Positions 34,540-43,266 of a DNA stretch of 64,000 nucleotides are shown piece after piece (position 1 is the first letter of the stretch; each line of letters starts with the position of its first letter). The position numbers and the translations under genes are program-made. The stretch covers positions 36,346-100,345 of the forward strand of contig CAJULV010000007.1 in the NCBI GenBank assembly GCA_910587555.1, written 5' to 3'. Under the pieces are notes generated by a model that did not search any database, was not told the DNA's origin, and was given only the letters and a program-made list of their open reading frames with translations. The DNA is from an uncultured Acetatifactor sp. (GTDB lineage Bacteria > Bacillota > Clostridia > Lachnospirales > Lachnospiraceae).

Positions 34540-35715
34540 TTACGTCTCCCAGATCCCGATCACACCGATGGTCATGTCATCGTAAATCCGGCCTGCGCTG
34601 GAGTGGATGGCTATCTGCATCAGCCTGTCCGACAATTCTCCCGGATTGTGCTCCTGCAGCCCCGCTATAATGCTCATAATGGTATTTTCATAATCCTCTC
34701 CCCCAAAGGCATCCACAACCCCGTCCGAGACCATAATCAGGTAATCGCCGTCCTGGAGCTGCCGATACAGGGGCTGCGCCTCAACCTGCCCGAAAATTCC
34801 CAGCGGCAGGTTTCCCGTCATCAGCTGCTCCACCTCCTGCCCCCGTTTCAGGAATGTGGCCGCGCCCCCAATCTTCCTCAGCTGGCAGCTGCCCTGGTAC
34901 AGGTCAATATCACAGATATCCAGCGTGGGATGGTTTGCATCTTCCCCGGACGCGAATAAGGCGGTATTCACCATATTGACGGCAGTGTCGGTTCCGTATC
35001 CCGCCTCCAGCATTTTTTCCATCAGATCCAGTACCCGCTCGCTGTCCCGTCCCGCTTTCTCTCCGGAGCCTGTTCCGTCCGACAGCATCACCGTCACTCT
35101 TCCCTTCTCCGCCTCCACCACCGCGTAATTGTCACCGGAGACAGATTCCCCTTCCTTCACCGCCCTGGAAAAGCCTGTCAGCACCAGAAACGCCGCCTCT
35201 TCTTCCAGTACGAAGCTCTGGGGCGCGGTCTCCACCACGCTGGGGCTGGTTACGGAGGGCGCCAGGCGCCTGTCCAGCAATACGGAAATCATGTCTGCCG
35301 CATCCTCCGCCGACACCTTGGCTCCCCTGCGGGTATGCATGGTCAGTACAATTGCCTGTCTGCCGTCTTCCCTGGGCAGATAGCACGGGCCTTCCACCTC
35401 AATTCCTTCCTCCGCCAGCGCCTGCACCAGACGCCTGCGTTTCTTCCCTTCCATGGGCCAGAACACCAGCACCTCGCTGGCCGCCTCCGTCATAATCTTC
35501 GCCATTTCCGTCAGATGCCCGCTGATTACCTGCCTGTTCTCCCATAATCTTCTCTCCATCAAAACCGTTTCCCGGTTCTCCTGTTCCGGTTCGAATTCTT
35601 CATCGTAGCTTCTGGCCAGCTCATAAAAACTGTCCGCATAGCTTAACAGCCTGCGCCTGCACAGATCAGACACCTGCGCCGTCTGCAGTTCCTTTTCCTC
35701 CCCTTTGTGTCTCAT
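34540..35715 (-). CDS. spoIIE: SpoIIE-type PP2C phosphatase lacking the membrane domain
   Basis: 391 aa. The C-terminal half is an SpoIIE/PP2C phosphatase domain: VSGDNYAVVEAEKGRVTVMLSDGTGSGEKAG is the metal-binding entry (key residues GDN, SDG.GSG), later DYLIMVSDGVVDAFGG and IYDDMTIGVI complete the site. In sporulation it dephosphorylates SpoIIAA to activate sigma-F. Bacillus SpoIIE is about 827 aa with ten N-terminal helices; this protein starts in the linker region and has no membrane segments. Starts at ATG (35715) or an adjacent GTG, with AAAGGGG rather far upstream. Position between divIC and tilS is conserved synteny. Confidence 0.88.
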   Translation of the reverse strand: MRHKGEEKELQTAQVSDLCRRRLLSYADSFYELARSYDEEFEPEQENRETVLMERRLWENRQVISGHLTEMAKIMTEAASEVLVFWPMEGKKRRRLVQALAEEGIEVEGPCYLPREDGRQAIVLTMHTRRGAKVSAEDAADMISVLLDRRLAPSVTSPSVVETAPQSFVLEEEAAFLVLTGFSRAVKEGESVSGDNYAVVEAEKGRVTVMLSDGTGSGEKAGRDSERVLDLMEKMLEAGYGTDTAVNMVNTALFASGEDANHPTLDICDIDLYQGSCQLRKIGGAATFLKRGQEVEQLMTGNLPLGIFGQVEAQPLYRQLQDGDYLIMVSDGVVDAFGGEDYENTIMSIIAGLQEHNPGELSDRLMQIAIHSSAGRIYDDMTIGVIGIWET

Positions 35716-35765
35716 CACGCCAAAGCACCCCTTTCCGCTGCCCTCTCCCTCTTCGCAGCAGTACT

Positions 35766-35832
35766 ATTATAGAAACCCGGAAAAACTTTTTTTGTCAAAA
35801 AAGCGTTCTCCTGCCCCTAAAGTTTTGCGACA
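35766..35832 (-). promoter_or_regulatory. Probable Spo0A-controlled promoter of spoIIE with 21-bp spacer
   Basis: Minus strand TTGACA (35798-35793) and TATAAT (35771-35766) are both consensus but 21 bp apart. An upstream TTGTCGCAAAA (core TGTCGCAA at 35832-35825) is one base from the Spo0A box TGTCGAA. Bacillus spoIIE and spoIIG promoters are known for 21-22 bp spacing and Spo0A activation. Confidence 0.6.
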
Positions 35833-35859
35833 AAAAAAGCGGAAGCCTCATGCTCCCGC

Positions 35860-36171
35860 CTACTCCTTCTGTTTAAAGAGAATCTCATCTTCATAAACCA
35901 GCCCCAGTTTTTCCCTGGCCACGTTTTCAATGTAACCCTTGGTCTGTACTTCCTTGCCGAAATTGATTATCTCCTGCTCGCGCTCCAGCTCCGCCGCAAT
36001 CTGTGCTTCCAGTGACGCCGCCTCCGTGGCTTTCACGTCAATCTTGCGCTGCAGCTCCAGGCTCCCCATCTGCACCAGAATCAAAATCAACACAACCACC
36101 AGCGTCACCAGAAACATGCTGAAACGGTTCTGCACCCGCTTTCGGTACGCAACCCTCTTCCTTCCTGCCAT
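35860..36171 (-). CDS. divIC: DivIC/FtsB-like septum formation initiator
   Basis: 103 aa: short basic N-terminus (AGRKRVAYRKRVQNRF), one membrane helix (about 18-36), an extracytoplasmic coiled coil (KIDVKATEAASLEAQIAAEL) and the conserved tail YIENVAREKLGLVYEDE. Part of the FtsL-DivIB-DivIC divisome complex. ATG follows GGAG by 6 nt; longer upstream frame is unsupported. Sits between yabQ and spoIIE as in other spore formers. Confidence 0.9.
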   Translation of the reverse strand: MAGRKRVAYRKRVQNRFSMFLVTLVVVLILILVQMGSLELQRKIDVKATEAASLEAQIAAELEREQEIINFGKEVQTKGYIENVAREKLGLVYEDEILFKQKE

Positions 36172-36248
36172 AATAATCTCCATTCCTGCCGCAGCCCGAC
36201 CCGGACTTCCCCGAAAAAATGATTTCTCATACACACCGCCGCATAATC

Positions 36249-36719
36249 TCACACCTTCAGATTCATTTTGAGTACTTTCAGAAAATATGTCAACCTGTTT
36301 TTCAGGAATCTCTTCTGCCTGCCCATCAGACGCCGCGTCCCGTTTCCGACTTTCCTGCCTGCCAGACGCACAGGCCGGAACAGCCGCTTCCATATCCTGC
36401 CGATTCCTTTCAGCAGCATCCCCAGTCCCCGGGAAACATACTTGACAAACAGCCTGCCAAACAGCTTTTTATACAAAAACATCCCCACCAGGGCGCCCGT
36501 CACGGCAAACCACCGCAGCGTCCCGTTGCTCTCATGGTACATCAGCAGAAATACTTCCGCTCCGCAGTAAAACCAGAACACCAGATCCTCCACGGCAACC
36601 CAGAACCAGCCATGGGGAATTACCCTCCGAATGACCCGCAGGATATCATACACAAAGAGGATAAATGCCCCCATCATCAGGGAATGCAGCAGAAACTGGT
36701 TCTCACCTGCCATATTCAC
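36249..36719 (-). CDS. yabQ: Spore cortex biosynthesis protein YabQ
   Basis: 156 aa membrane protein with four helices in the first 100 residues (LLHSLMMGAFILFVYDILRV, DLVFWFYCGAEVFLLMYH) and a basic C-terminal tail. YabQ localises to the forespore outer membrane and is needed for cortex formation. ATGA overlap with yabP upstream. Confidence 0.9.
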   Translation of the reverse strand: MNMAGENQFLLHSLMMGAFILFVYDILRVIRRVIPHGWFWVAVEDLVFWFYCGAEVFLLMYHESNGTLRWFAVTGALVGMFLYKKLFGRLFVKYVSRGLGMLLKGIGRIWKRLFRPVRLAGRKVGNGTRRLMGRQKRFLKNRLTYFLKVLKMNLKV

Positions 36720-37003
36720 CGAAACAGCCTCCTCAGCAGCGATTCGTTTTTATGCCCTGCGCTCATCATATCGGAATACGTAAAGCTGTCAATCTTGCCG
36801 TCGATATCCACTTCTCCCTTTTCCAGCGTCAGCCTGCTGACATGAAGCTCATCTCCCTTGATCATCAGCATCCCCTGCTCCGTCTCCAGCAGGATTTCAT
36901 GGATATCGAAAGAAAGTACATCGTTTACGCCGTTTACCGTACAGTTTCTCCGGTTTGTCATCACTACCTTATGTATACGGGAATTCCCGCTTAAGTCTTC
37001 CAT
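36716..37003 (-). CDS. yabP: Sporulation protein YabP
   Basis: 95 aa, soluble, beta-rich, YabP/YqfC family: NRRNCTVNGVNDVLSFD, ILLETEQGMLMIKGDELHV, LEKGEVDIDGKIDSFTY. Works with YabQ in cortex formation. GGAGGG 5 nt before the ATG; overlaps yabQ by 4 bp. A CATATACT sequence (37071-37064, minus) resembles a sigma-E -10 but lacks a clear -35. Confidence 0.92.
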   Translation of the reverse strand: MEDLSGNSRIHKVVMTNRRNCTVNGVNDVLSFDIHEILLETEQGMLMIKGDELHVSRLTLEKGEVDIDGKIDSFTYSDMMSAGHKNESLLRRLFR

Positions 37004-37081
37004 AGGTCCCTCCGTCCCCGAAGCCGCAGCGCAGCCTCATCAAGTTTTTGTATACCTTGAATCAGTATATGCGGCAGCTAT

Positions 37082-37173
37082 GGAGTATAGACCACTCCAG
37101 GAGTATAGACCACTCCAAGGAGTATAGACCACTCCAAGGAGTTTAGACCACTCCAAGGAGTTTAGACCGCTCC
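37082..37173. repeat. 19-bp tandem repeat, five units
   Basis: Units GGAGTATAGACCACTCCAA (last two with GGAGTTTAGACC) each can fold as GGAGT/ACTCC. They occupy most of the gap between rqcP and yabP. Confidence 0.92.
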
Positions 37174-37190
37174 GGAAGTCCCCTTCTCAC

Positions 37191-37430
37191 CTACAGGTAG
37201 CGGAACAGTTCCTTCGCCTCGTCTTTTTTCACGGTCTCCTGCACATCCAGGACTTCTACCTTTACCTCTTTATTCCCAAAAGAAATGGTGATGATATCTC
37301 CCTGCTTTACCTCGGCAGAAGCCTTCGCGACTCTGTCGTTGATCATCACACGCCCGCCGTCACAGGCCTCGTTCGCCACTGTGCGGCGCTTGATTAATCT
37401 GGATACCTTCAGATACTTGTCCAATCTCAT
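37191..37430 (-). CDS. rqcP: RNA-binding S4 domain protein RqcP (YabO)
   Basis: 79 aa, a single S4 domain: MRLDKYLKVSRLIKRRT, GRVMINDRVAKASAEVK and GDIITISFGNKEVKV. Small S4 proteins at this locus (yabO in Bacillus) assist Ala-tail elongation in ribosome quality control with RqcH. GGAGGG precedes the ATG at 37430; a longer frame is not supported. Confidence 0.88.
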   Translation of the reverse strand: MRLDKYLKVSRLIKRRTVANEACDGGRVMINDRVAKASAEVKQGDIITISFGNKEVKVEVLDVQETVKKDEAKELFRYL

Positions 37431-37654
37431 AACGCACCCTCCCCCGATTACCTTCTTCCTGCCTGTCCGCTCCATTCCGCGCAGCCGGCGGGCCGTTCAA
37501 AAAGTATCGATTTGCCCCATATAGGGACAAGAAAGCCCGGTGCTGTTCGTTGGTACATTGAAACACGGAACATTCACCGAGCCTTTTATACTTTGTATTT
37601 CCCGGAAACGGTTAATACTTCATTTTACTCATTTCCTTATGAACCGATGACACC

Positions 37655-37930
37655 TTACTCGTTCACCATGTCCTTCAAAGCCTTGCCAGCCTTAAACTTG
37701 GGAGCCTTGGACGCTTCGATCTGGATTGTCTCCTTGGTCTGCGGATTCCTTCCCTCTCTGGCTTTTCTCTCGGATACTTCAAAGGTGCCGAAGCCTACCA
37801 GCTGAACTTTTCCGCCCTTCTTCAATTCGTCGGCAACAACATCCGTGAAGGCCTTCAATGCTTTCTCGGCATCTTTTCTGGATATTTCAGCCTGCTCAGC
37901 CATGGCGGCGATTAATTCTGTCTTGTTCAT
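37655..37930 (-). CDS. DNA-binding protein HU
   Basis: 91 aa histone-like protein: MNKTELIAAMAEQAEISRKD, GFGTFEVSERKAREGRNPQT (DNA-clasping arm) and KFKAGKALKDMV. Forms dimers that bend DNA. AGGAGGAG before the ATG. Own promoter; heads the conserved block with rqcP. Confidence 0.96.
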   Translation of the reverse strand: MNKTELIAAMAEQAEISRKDAEKALKAFTDVVADELKKGGKVQLVGFGTFEVSERKAREGRNPQTKETIQIEASKAPKFKAGKALKDMVNE

Positions 37931-38004
37931 ATTGCTCCTCCTATATGAGTCTTCATTATTTGTACATTTCATTTCTCAATGTCTCTCTGAAACGTCTATA
38001 AATA

Positions 38005-38033
38005 TATATAAATGGTTTTTCCGGGTTTGTCAA
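38005..38033 (-). promoter_or_regulatory. Promoter of the HU gene
   Basis: Minus strand TTGACA (38033-38028), 17-nt spacer, TATATA (38010-38005), 75 bp before the start. Confidence 0.7.
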
Positions 38034-38083
38034 GAAATTTTTCCGTTCAAACCGCAAAATTCCGTAGCTGCATGACGGCAGCA

Positions 38084-39616
38084 TCAGTCAGCGGCGGCTG
38101 ACGGGTCTGGCTCCGGCGTGGGGGACGGACTCGGTGTCGGCTCCGGCGTGGGAGACGGACTCGGTGTCGGCTCCGGCGTGGGAGACGGGCTGGAAGTCGG
38201 CTCCGAAGATGATGACGGCGAAGACGACGGGTCTGTATCCGGTTTGGGGCTTGCGGAAGCATCCGTATCCGGACCGTATTTCAACAGGTCCGCAAAGGAG
38301 AACGACATGTCTTTCTCCGCATCGTCAACCTGTATGGTATAGCTTCTGGTTTCATACCCCTCCTTCCGCAGTATGATTACATGTGCCCCTTCTTCTTTCC
38401 GAAAGCTGCAGGGAGAAATGCCTACATAATGCCCGTCAAGGTATACCTCGACTTTTTCCGGCGCATCGATATATACTTTATAGTAATTCGTAACAGGATT
38501 GGGCGACTCCGTGGCATCCGGATCCGTACTGCTCTCCTCTTCCTCTATATCCGTTCCCACCGCCTCCATCTCAATGGCGAAGCTGGCAGATTCCTGCGCT
38601 ACCCGGATATACTGGGTAATGGACTGATAGCCCTCCGCACGCACAATCATTTGATGGAGTCCGTACTCCAGCGTCACCGGTCCCGAGGCATCCGCAATCT
38701 CACCGTCAATGTAGAGCTCCGCGTCGGCGGGCGTCAGGGAAAACAGCACCATCCCTGTCTGCGGCTCCGGTATTTCCAGATCGCCGATGTCCAGTACGGC
38801 TTCCTCATTGCGGGCAATGTCCACGCTTTTGATCCCGCCGCCCCCTCGGTTGCTGATATTGACCTGATAGCTTCCCTCCGGCACCAGAAGCAGCATGTCC
38901 TCCGTTATTCTCTGTATCAGGGCCTCGCCTACCTCAATCCAGCCGCCCACAAATTTTTCGTCGTTCACCAGGCGCAGATACCCATGTCCCCTTTCCACCC
39001 GGACGCTCAGCACCTGGCTTCCTATCCCCTGAAAACTCAGGATATCCGCGGGGTTCAGATCCATCAGCTCGACGCTTCTGCCGGCGGACAGGTATTGGGT
39101 ATTGGAAGTCAGCTTATACACCTCCTCCCCGATGGTGACTTCCCCCCTTCCCGCGTCGAACTCGTACCAGGCCGCGTCGGAATAAGTCCAGCTGCGGGAA
39201 GACAGCTGCATGGAGGTGAGATGTTTTTTCGATTTCAGAAAGGTGACGTCCACAATATCCCCCTTCTGAATCTGCTCAATGGAAATCGCCTCGCCGTATC
39301 TGTCATACAGCCTGGTGGTGCCGTCCATGGAGAGTGTATATCTGCGTCCCAGATCCAGGTTCAGGAAAGTCAGCAGGTTCTCCTTCTCATCCCGCTCCAC
39401 CAGGATAGCGGTGTCCGCGGAGTCAAAGCTCTCCGGGCCGGCGGCTACAAAACCCGTATCGGCCTGTTCCGGCATGGGCGAGGGTGTCCCCCGGTTTCCG
39501 TTTCCCGGAAATGACAGTGCGCAGCCCGATAGGAAAAGCGCCGATGCGGCCAGGACAAAAAACAATACACTTATGTGCGTTCTCTTTTTACCGTTCATTT
39601 CAAGTCTTTTTATCAT
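38084..39616 (-). CDS. PEGA-domain lipoprotein
   Basis: 510 aa. Signal peptide ending in lipobox LFLSGC, an N-terminal Ser/Pro linker, a central beta-rich body and two PEGA domains (ADAELYIDGEIADASGPVTL; KVEVYLDGHYVGISPCSF), then a Pro/Ser/Thr tail with repeated PTPEPTPSPS. PEGA domains are surface modules often in cell-wall proteins. The ATG at 39616 (GGAG 9 nt upstream) gives a short signal peptide n-region; ATG codons at 39667 and 39694 are alternatives. Terminates 150 bp upstream of the HU promoter. Confidence 0.82.
   Translation of the reverse strand: MIKRLEMNGKKRTHISVLFFVLAASALFLSGCALSFPGNGNRGTPSPMPEQADTGFVAAGPESFDSADTAILVERDEKENLLTFLNLDLGRRYTLSMDGTTRLYDRYGEAISIEQIQKGDIVDVTFLKSKKHLTSMQLSSRSWTYSDAAWYEFDAGRGEVTIGEEVYKLTSNTQYLSAGRSVELMDLNPADILSFQGIGSQVLSVRVERGHGYLRLVNDEKFVGGWIEVGEALIQRITEDMLLLVPEGSYQVNISNRGGGGIKSVDIARNEEAVLDIGDLEIPEPQTGMVLFSLTPADAELYIDGEIADASGPVTLEYGLHQMIVRAEGYQSITQYIRVAQESASFAIEMEAVGTDIEEEESSTDPDATESPNPVTNYYKVYIDAPEKVEVYLDGHYVGISPCSFRKEEGAHVIILRKEGYETRSYTIQVDDAEKDMSFSFADLLKYGPDTDASASPKPDTDPSSSPSSSSEPTSSPSPTPEPTPSPSPTPEPTPSPSPTPEPDPSAAAD
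38110..38200. repeat. In-gene tandem repeat coding PTPEPTPSPS
   Basis: About three 30-bp units encode the Pro/Ser/Thr tail of the PEGA lipoprotein. Confidence 0.8.
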
Positions 39617-39703
39617 ATTTTTTCTCCGTACTTTTCGTTGGCGCATCCGTGCATTTTGTTCTTCCATAATTGTCATCCTGCTGTTTCCGGCCAAATGCGC
39701 GTT

Positions 39704-40705
39704 TCAGTGCAGATGGCTTACGTCGCGGAATACTTCGTTCAGAAAATGCTGCTTCTCTTTCTCCTGGGCAATGACTTTTTCCAGCTTTTCCTGATTTTTA
39801 CCCGGAATCCACGACTTTCCGGAATTATAATAGAAATTGGCTATCTTCCAGAATTTTTCCGGGTAAGCCAGGCGATAGTATAAGTCAATCCGGCTGTATG
39901 CGCTGACAGGACTCTCCTTTTCATAGGACTCAAGCAGTTCCGTCCCCAAAGACACGGACCAGTTCTCCTTCTCCAGAAGCTTCCGCAGCAGCAGATACAG
40001 ATCCCTCACCGGGTTGTCTCGCAGATACTTCTCAAAATTGACCAGGAACCAGCCCCTGCTGTCCTGGAGGATATTGTGATACTGGTAATCCCCGTGGCAG
40101 AAGGCCACCGGTCCCTCCCCGCCCCCGTCTTCCGTCAGCGCGGCGGCATACTGCTTCCATTCCTCCGTCACTGCCAGCGCCTGTTCCAGAAAACCGTCCA
40201 GCGCCTTGCGCAGGCTCAGCTCAAACCAGGACTTCTGCTTCTTCTGCTGCAGATAATTCCTCACCCTTTTCAGTTCACGGTTCCGCTTATCATAGTCCTT
40301 TTCCGCGGAAAACGCCGCCGGAAGGCCGGGAGTGTCTGACGGAAGTGTCATATTTCTGTGAAGCCGGGCCAGAAGACGCACTGCCTCCACACATTCCCCC
40401 CTGTCATGGGTGCTGCATTCCCTGCCCTCCCGCCATGTCTTCAGCACATACCTGACACCGTCGTTATCCCTGACGAATAACGCGCCTTCCCTGTCCGGCA
40501 CGATTTCCTCCGCCTGTACCCGGCCCGCCTCCACCACCTGCTTCAGCAATCTGTCCTGCAGCGCTATCCTTTCCTGGCTCCCCGCATATTCTTTCAAAAT
40601 CAGGCATCCCCGATTGGTCTCACACAGAATCGCACCTCTGCCTTTTCTGGTGCGAAGCACCTCAATCTCATACTGTTCCAGTAACTCAACTGCCCTGTCA
40701 TTCAC
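39704..40705 (-). CDS. CotS-family spore-coat kinase-like protein
   Basis: 333 aa aminoglycoside-phosphotransferase fold. Visible: ILKEYAGSQERIALQ in the N-lobe, catalytic FCHGDYQYHNIL with the later NFEKYLRDNPVRDLYLLLRK and YRLAYPEKFWKIANFYYNSGKSWIP, the CotS-family C-terminus. Such proteins are coat components with kinase-like folds. GTG start, spaced 6-8 nt from AGGAGGGG. A CATATGATA box upstream matches the sigma-K -10 pattern. Confidence 0.85.
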   Translation of the reverse strand: MNDRAVELLEQYEIEVLRTRKGRGAILCETNRGCLILKEYAGSQERIALQDRLLKQVVEAGRVQAEEIVPDREGALFVRDNDGVRYVLKTWREGRECSTHDRGECVEAVRLLARLHRNMTLPSDTPGLPAAFSAEKDYDKRNRELKRVRNYLQQKKQKSWFELSLRKALDGFLEQALAVTEEWKQYAAALTEDGGGEGPVAFCHGDYQYHNILQDSRGWFLVNFEKYLRDNPVRDLYLLLRKLLEKENWSVSLGTELLESYEKESPVSAYSRIDLYYRLAYPEKFWKIANFYYNSGKSWIPGKNQEKLEKVIAQEKEKQHFLNEVFRDVSHLH

Positions 40706-40762
40706 TTCCGGCCCCTCCTGATTGGTTTCTTAGCCGTACTGCGTCCAGTCCGGTTTATAACC

Positions 40763-40771
40763 TATCATATG
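40763..40771 (-). promoter_or_regulatory. Possible sigma-K-type -10 element of the CotS-like gene
   Basis: CATATGATA on the minus strand fits CATANNNTA, 58 bp before the start. The -35 AC dinucleotide is only at an imperfect spacing. Confidence 0.35.
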
Positions 40772-40804
40772 AGAGGATTTCTAAAAGTATGTTACTGCTT
40801 TCAC

Positions 40805-43003
40805 CTATCTTTTCAAGTGCCGCGCCGCCTCCGCCAGCCCCTCTCTCGTGTTCAGCTCCGGATCCTCCAGCACCAGTTCAAGCAGCTTCTGAAGCGTTTC
40901 CCCCAGCTCCCTGCCGGGCTGCCATCCCGCCGCAATCAGGTCGGAGCCGTCCAGCGCCAGGTCCTTCAGGGAGACACACTCCTGTTTTTCCAGAATTTCC
41001 TCATAAAGCTTCTGCCATCTGTCCAGATTTTCCAGCTTCTCCCGGCGCTGATAATCGCTTTGCGCCATGATATCGGCGCGTTTTACGGCAAACAGCCCCG
41101 GAAAAGCGTCCGTCCCTATTTTATTCAGCGCCCTGCGGACAATCCTTCTGTCGCACACGACTCCGTTCCCGTAATCATGGTATAAAACCAGCCTGCAAAC
41201 CCTGTGGATGGTGTCATTGTCAAACTTCAGCCGGTGCAGGATGGTTCTTGCCATATCCGCGCTGACTGCTGCGTGCCCGTGAAAATGGGTGACGCCGTCC
41301 TCGCCCGCGGCCAGGACGGCCGGTTTGCCCATGTCATGGAATAACATGGTAAGCCGCAGCACCCTGTCCGCTTCCACCTCCCTGAGGGAATGCAGAATAT
41401 GCTCTCCCACACTGCAGCAATGATGGGGATGATTCTGTGCCGTCTCCATACATGTATCGAACTCCGGCAGAAACACCTTTGTGACACCATTGTCATATGC
41501 TGTTCTCAGATACTCCGGGTGAGGCGACATCAATAGTTTTACCAGTTCCGTCTGGATCCTCTCCGCACTGATCCGCGCCAGCGTAGGCGCCAGCTGCCCA
41601 ATGGCCTTCAATGTCCCCGCCTCGATTGTATAGCCCAGCTGGGCGGAAAAACGAATGGCCCGCAGAATGCGCAGGGCGTCCTCCCGAAAGCGCTCCTCCG
41701 GATTCCCCACGCAGCGAATCACCCCTGCTTCCAGGTCGTCCATGCCTCCGAACAGGTCCACCAGCCCTTCCCTGTCATTGTAAGCCATGGCATTGATGGT
41801 GAGGTCCCTGCGCTTTAAGTCCTCCTCCAGATCGGATGTAAAGGTAACGGACTTCGGGTGCCTGCCGTCCTCATATTCTCCGTCAAGGCGGTAGGTAGTC
41901 ACCTCAAAGCCGTCCTTATCCAGCATGACCGTCACGGTTCCGTGCTGCAGCCCGGTATCGATGGTCCTGGCAAAAAGCGCTTTCACCTGCTCCGGCTTCG
42001 CCGATGTGGTGATATCCCAGTCCTCCGGCTCCCTGTTCAGTATGGAGTCCCTCACACAGCCTCCCACCACATAGGCGTCAAATCCGGCATTTCTGATGGT
42101 ATCTATAATATATTGTCCCTTTTGCGGCACCCTTATCCTGATATCGCGCTTCATCCTGCCACCCCGATTTCCATTTCGACTCCCCGGAACAAATTCCGCC
42201 TGTATAAACTTCTCAATCACCGGTACCAGCCCGTCCTCGTCGTTACCTGCAGTCACATAATCCGCCGCTTCCTTCACCGGAAGGCCGGCATTTCCCATTG
42301 CCACTCCCACACCGGCATAGCAGAGCATGGAGATATCGTTAAATCCGTCCCCGCAGCAGACCACATCCTCCCGGCCTATGCCGATGTTTTCCACCAGCCT
42401 CGCCAGGGAAGCCCCCTTGTCCACATTCTCCGGTACAATTTCGATAAAAAATGCTTCCGACCGGTAGACGGACGCACGGGAACCGCAGAGCTTTCTCAGT
42501 TCTTTTTCCAGCTCTGCCGCCCTTTTCCCGTCTGCCGTCATAAAACATTTATAAATGTCAAAATCAACGTATTGTACAAAATCTTCCGCCACCCGCACCG
42601 GCATCCCGTTGATGCGCGCCTCCAGCGACACATAATCGTCCGGCGGGAAGGCGGATATCACCGTATCCTCGGAATGCGTGGCAAGCCCGCAGCCGTTTTT
42701 CCGTGCAAAATCCACAAGGTCAGGCAGCAGTTCCGGCGGCACGGCTTTCTGAAAAATCACGTTTCCGGTACGGTAATCCAAAACCCTGGCGCCGTTATGG
42801 GACAGCAGATAGCCGCCGTACCGCATAAGTTCAAGTTCCTCCGCATATCGCCGCATCCCGTAAGCCGGCCGCCCCGAAGCCAGTATGACTTTATGCCCCT
42901 GATTCAGGACAGCCAGAATGGCTGCTTTTGTGGCGGGTGTAATTTCTTTCTCTGTATTCGTCAGGGTTCCGTCTATATCCAGAACCAGCGCTTTTGTCTT
43001 CAT
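40805..43003 (-). CDS. HAD-IIB phosphatase fused to CCA tRNA nucleotidyltransferase (HD)
   Basis: 732 aa in one frame. Residues 1-270 form a Cof-type HAD phosphatase: ALVLDIDGTLTNTEKE, SGRPAYGMRRY, CCGDGFNDISMLCYAG. From about 284 a CCA-adding enzyme follows: GFDAYVVGGCVRDSILNREP, EDWDITTSAKPEQVK, RRDLTINAMAYN, FREDALRILRAIRFSA, and a C-terminal HD domain with LFHDMGKPAV. An internal ATG at the joint keeps GGTGGCAGG just upstream, a relic or working start for a separate CCA enzyme. CCA addition is essential here because tRNA-Lys lacks encoded CCA. ATG at 43003 follows AGGGGG. Confidence 0.92.
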   Translation of the reverse strand: MKTKALVLDIDGTLTNTEKEITPATKAAILAVLNQGHKVILASGRPAYGMRRYAEELELMRYGGYLLSHNGARVLDYRTGNVIFQKAVPPELLPDLVDFARKNGCGLATHSEDTVISAFPPDDYVSLEARINGMPVRVAEDFVQYVDFDIYKCFMTADGKRAAELEKELRKLCGSRASVYRSEAFFIEIVPENVDKGASLARLVENIGIGREDVVCCGDGFNDISMLCYAGVGVAMGNAGLPVKEAADYVTAGNDEDGLVPVIEKFIQAEFVPGSRNGNRGGRMKRDIRIRVPQKGQYIIDTIRNAGFDAYVVGGCVRDSILNREPEDWDITTSAKPEQVKALFARTIDTGLQHGTVTVMLDKDGFEVTTYRLDGEYEDGRHPKSVTFTSDLEEDLKRRDLTINAMAYNDREGLVDLFGGMDDLEAGVIRCVGNPEERFREDALRILRAIRFSAQLGYTIEAGTLKAIGQLAPTLARISAERIQTELVKLLMSPHPEYLRTAYDNGVTKVFLPEFDTCMETAQNHPHHCCSVGEHILHSLREVEADRVLRLTMLFHDMGKPAVLAAGEDGVTHFHGHAAVSADMARTILHRLKFDNDTIHRVCRLVLYHDYGNGVVCDRRIVRRALNKIGTDAFPGLFAVKRADIMAQSDYQRREKLENLDRWQKLYEEILEKQECVSLKDLALDGSDLIAAGWQPGRELGETLQKLLELVLEDPELNTREGLAEAARHLKR

Positions 43004-43127
43004 TTGCATCCCCCTGTCCCTCGTCGTCCATATCGGACCCTGTTCCCCGCAATGCCTGCACCCCTCCGGCCCGGCGGTTTTCCCCGCCCTTCCGTCATGC
43101 CCTTTTCCCGTCTGACAGTTCTGTCAT

Positions 43128-43159
43128 AAAAAGGCGGCGTAAAATACACCGCCGCCTTC
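43128..43159 (-). terminator. Terminator after the foldase gene
   Basis: GGCGGCGGTGTATTTTACGC and the remaining CGCC form a strong GC stem, followed by TTTTT on the minus strand, 108 bp after the stop. Confidence 0.8.
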
Positions 43160-43266
43160 CACATTACTTTATCTGTCAGTTTTTCCCTGCCCTGCCTGAC
43201 AATCCATGACGGCTGCCCGGGGCAGTTCCGTTTCAAGCCGTCTGCAGCTCTCCCGCTGAAACGGCA

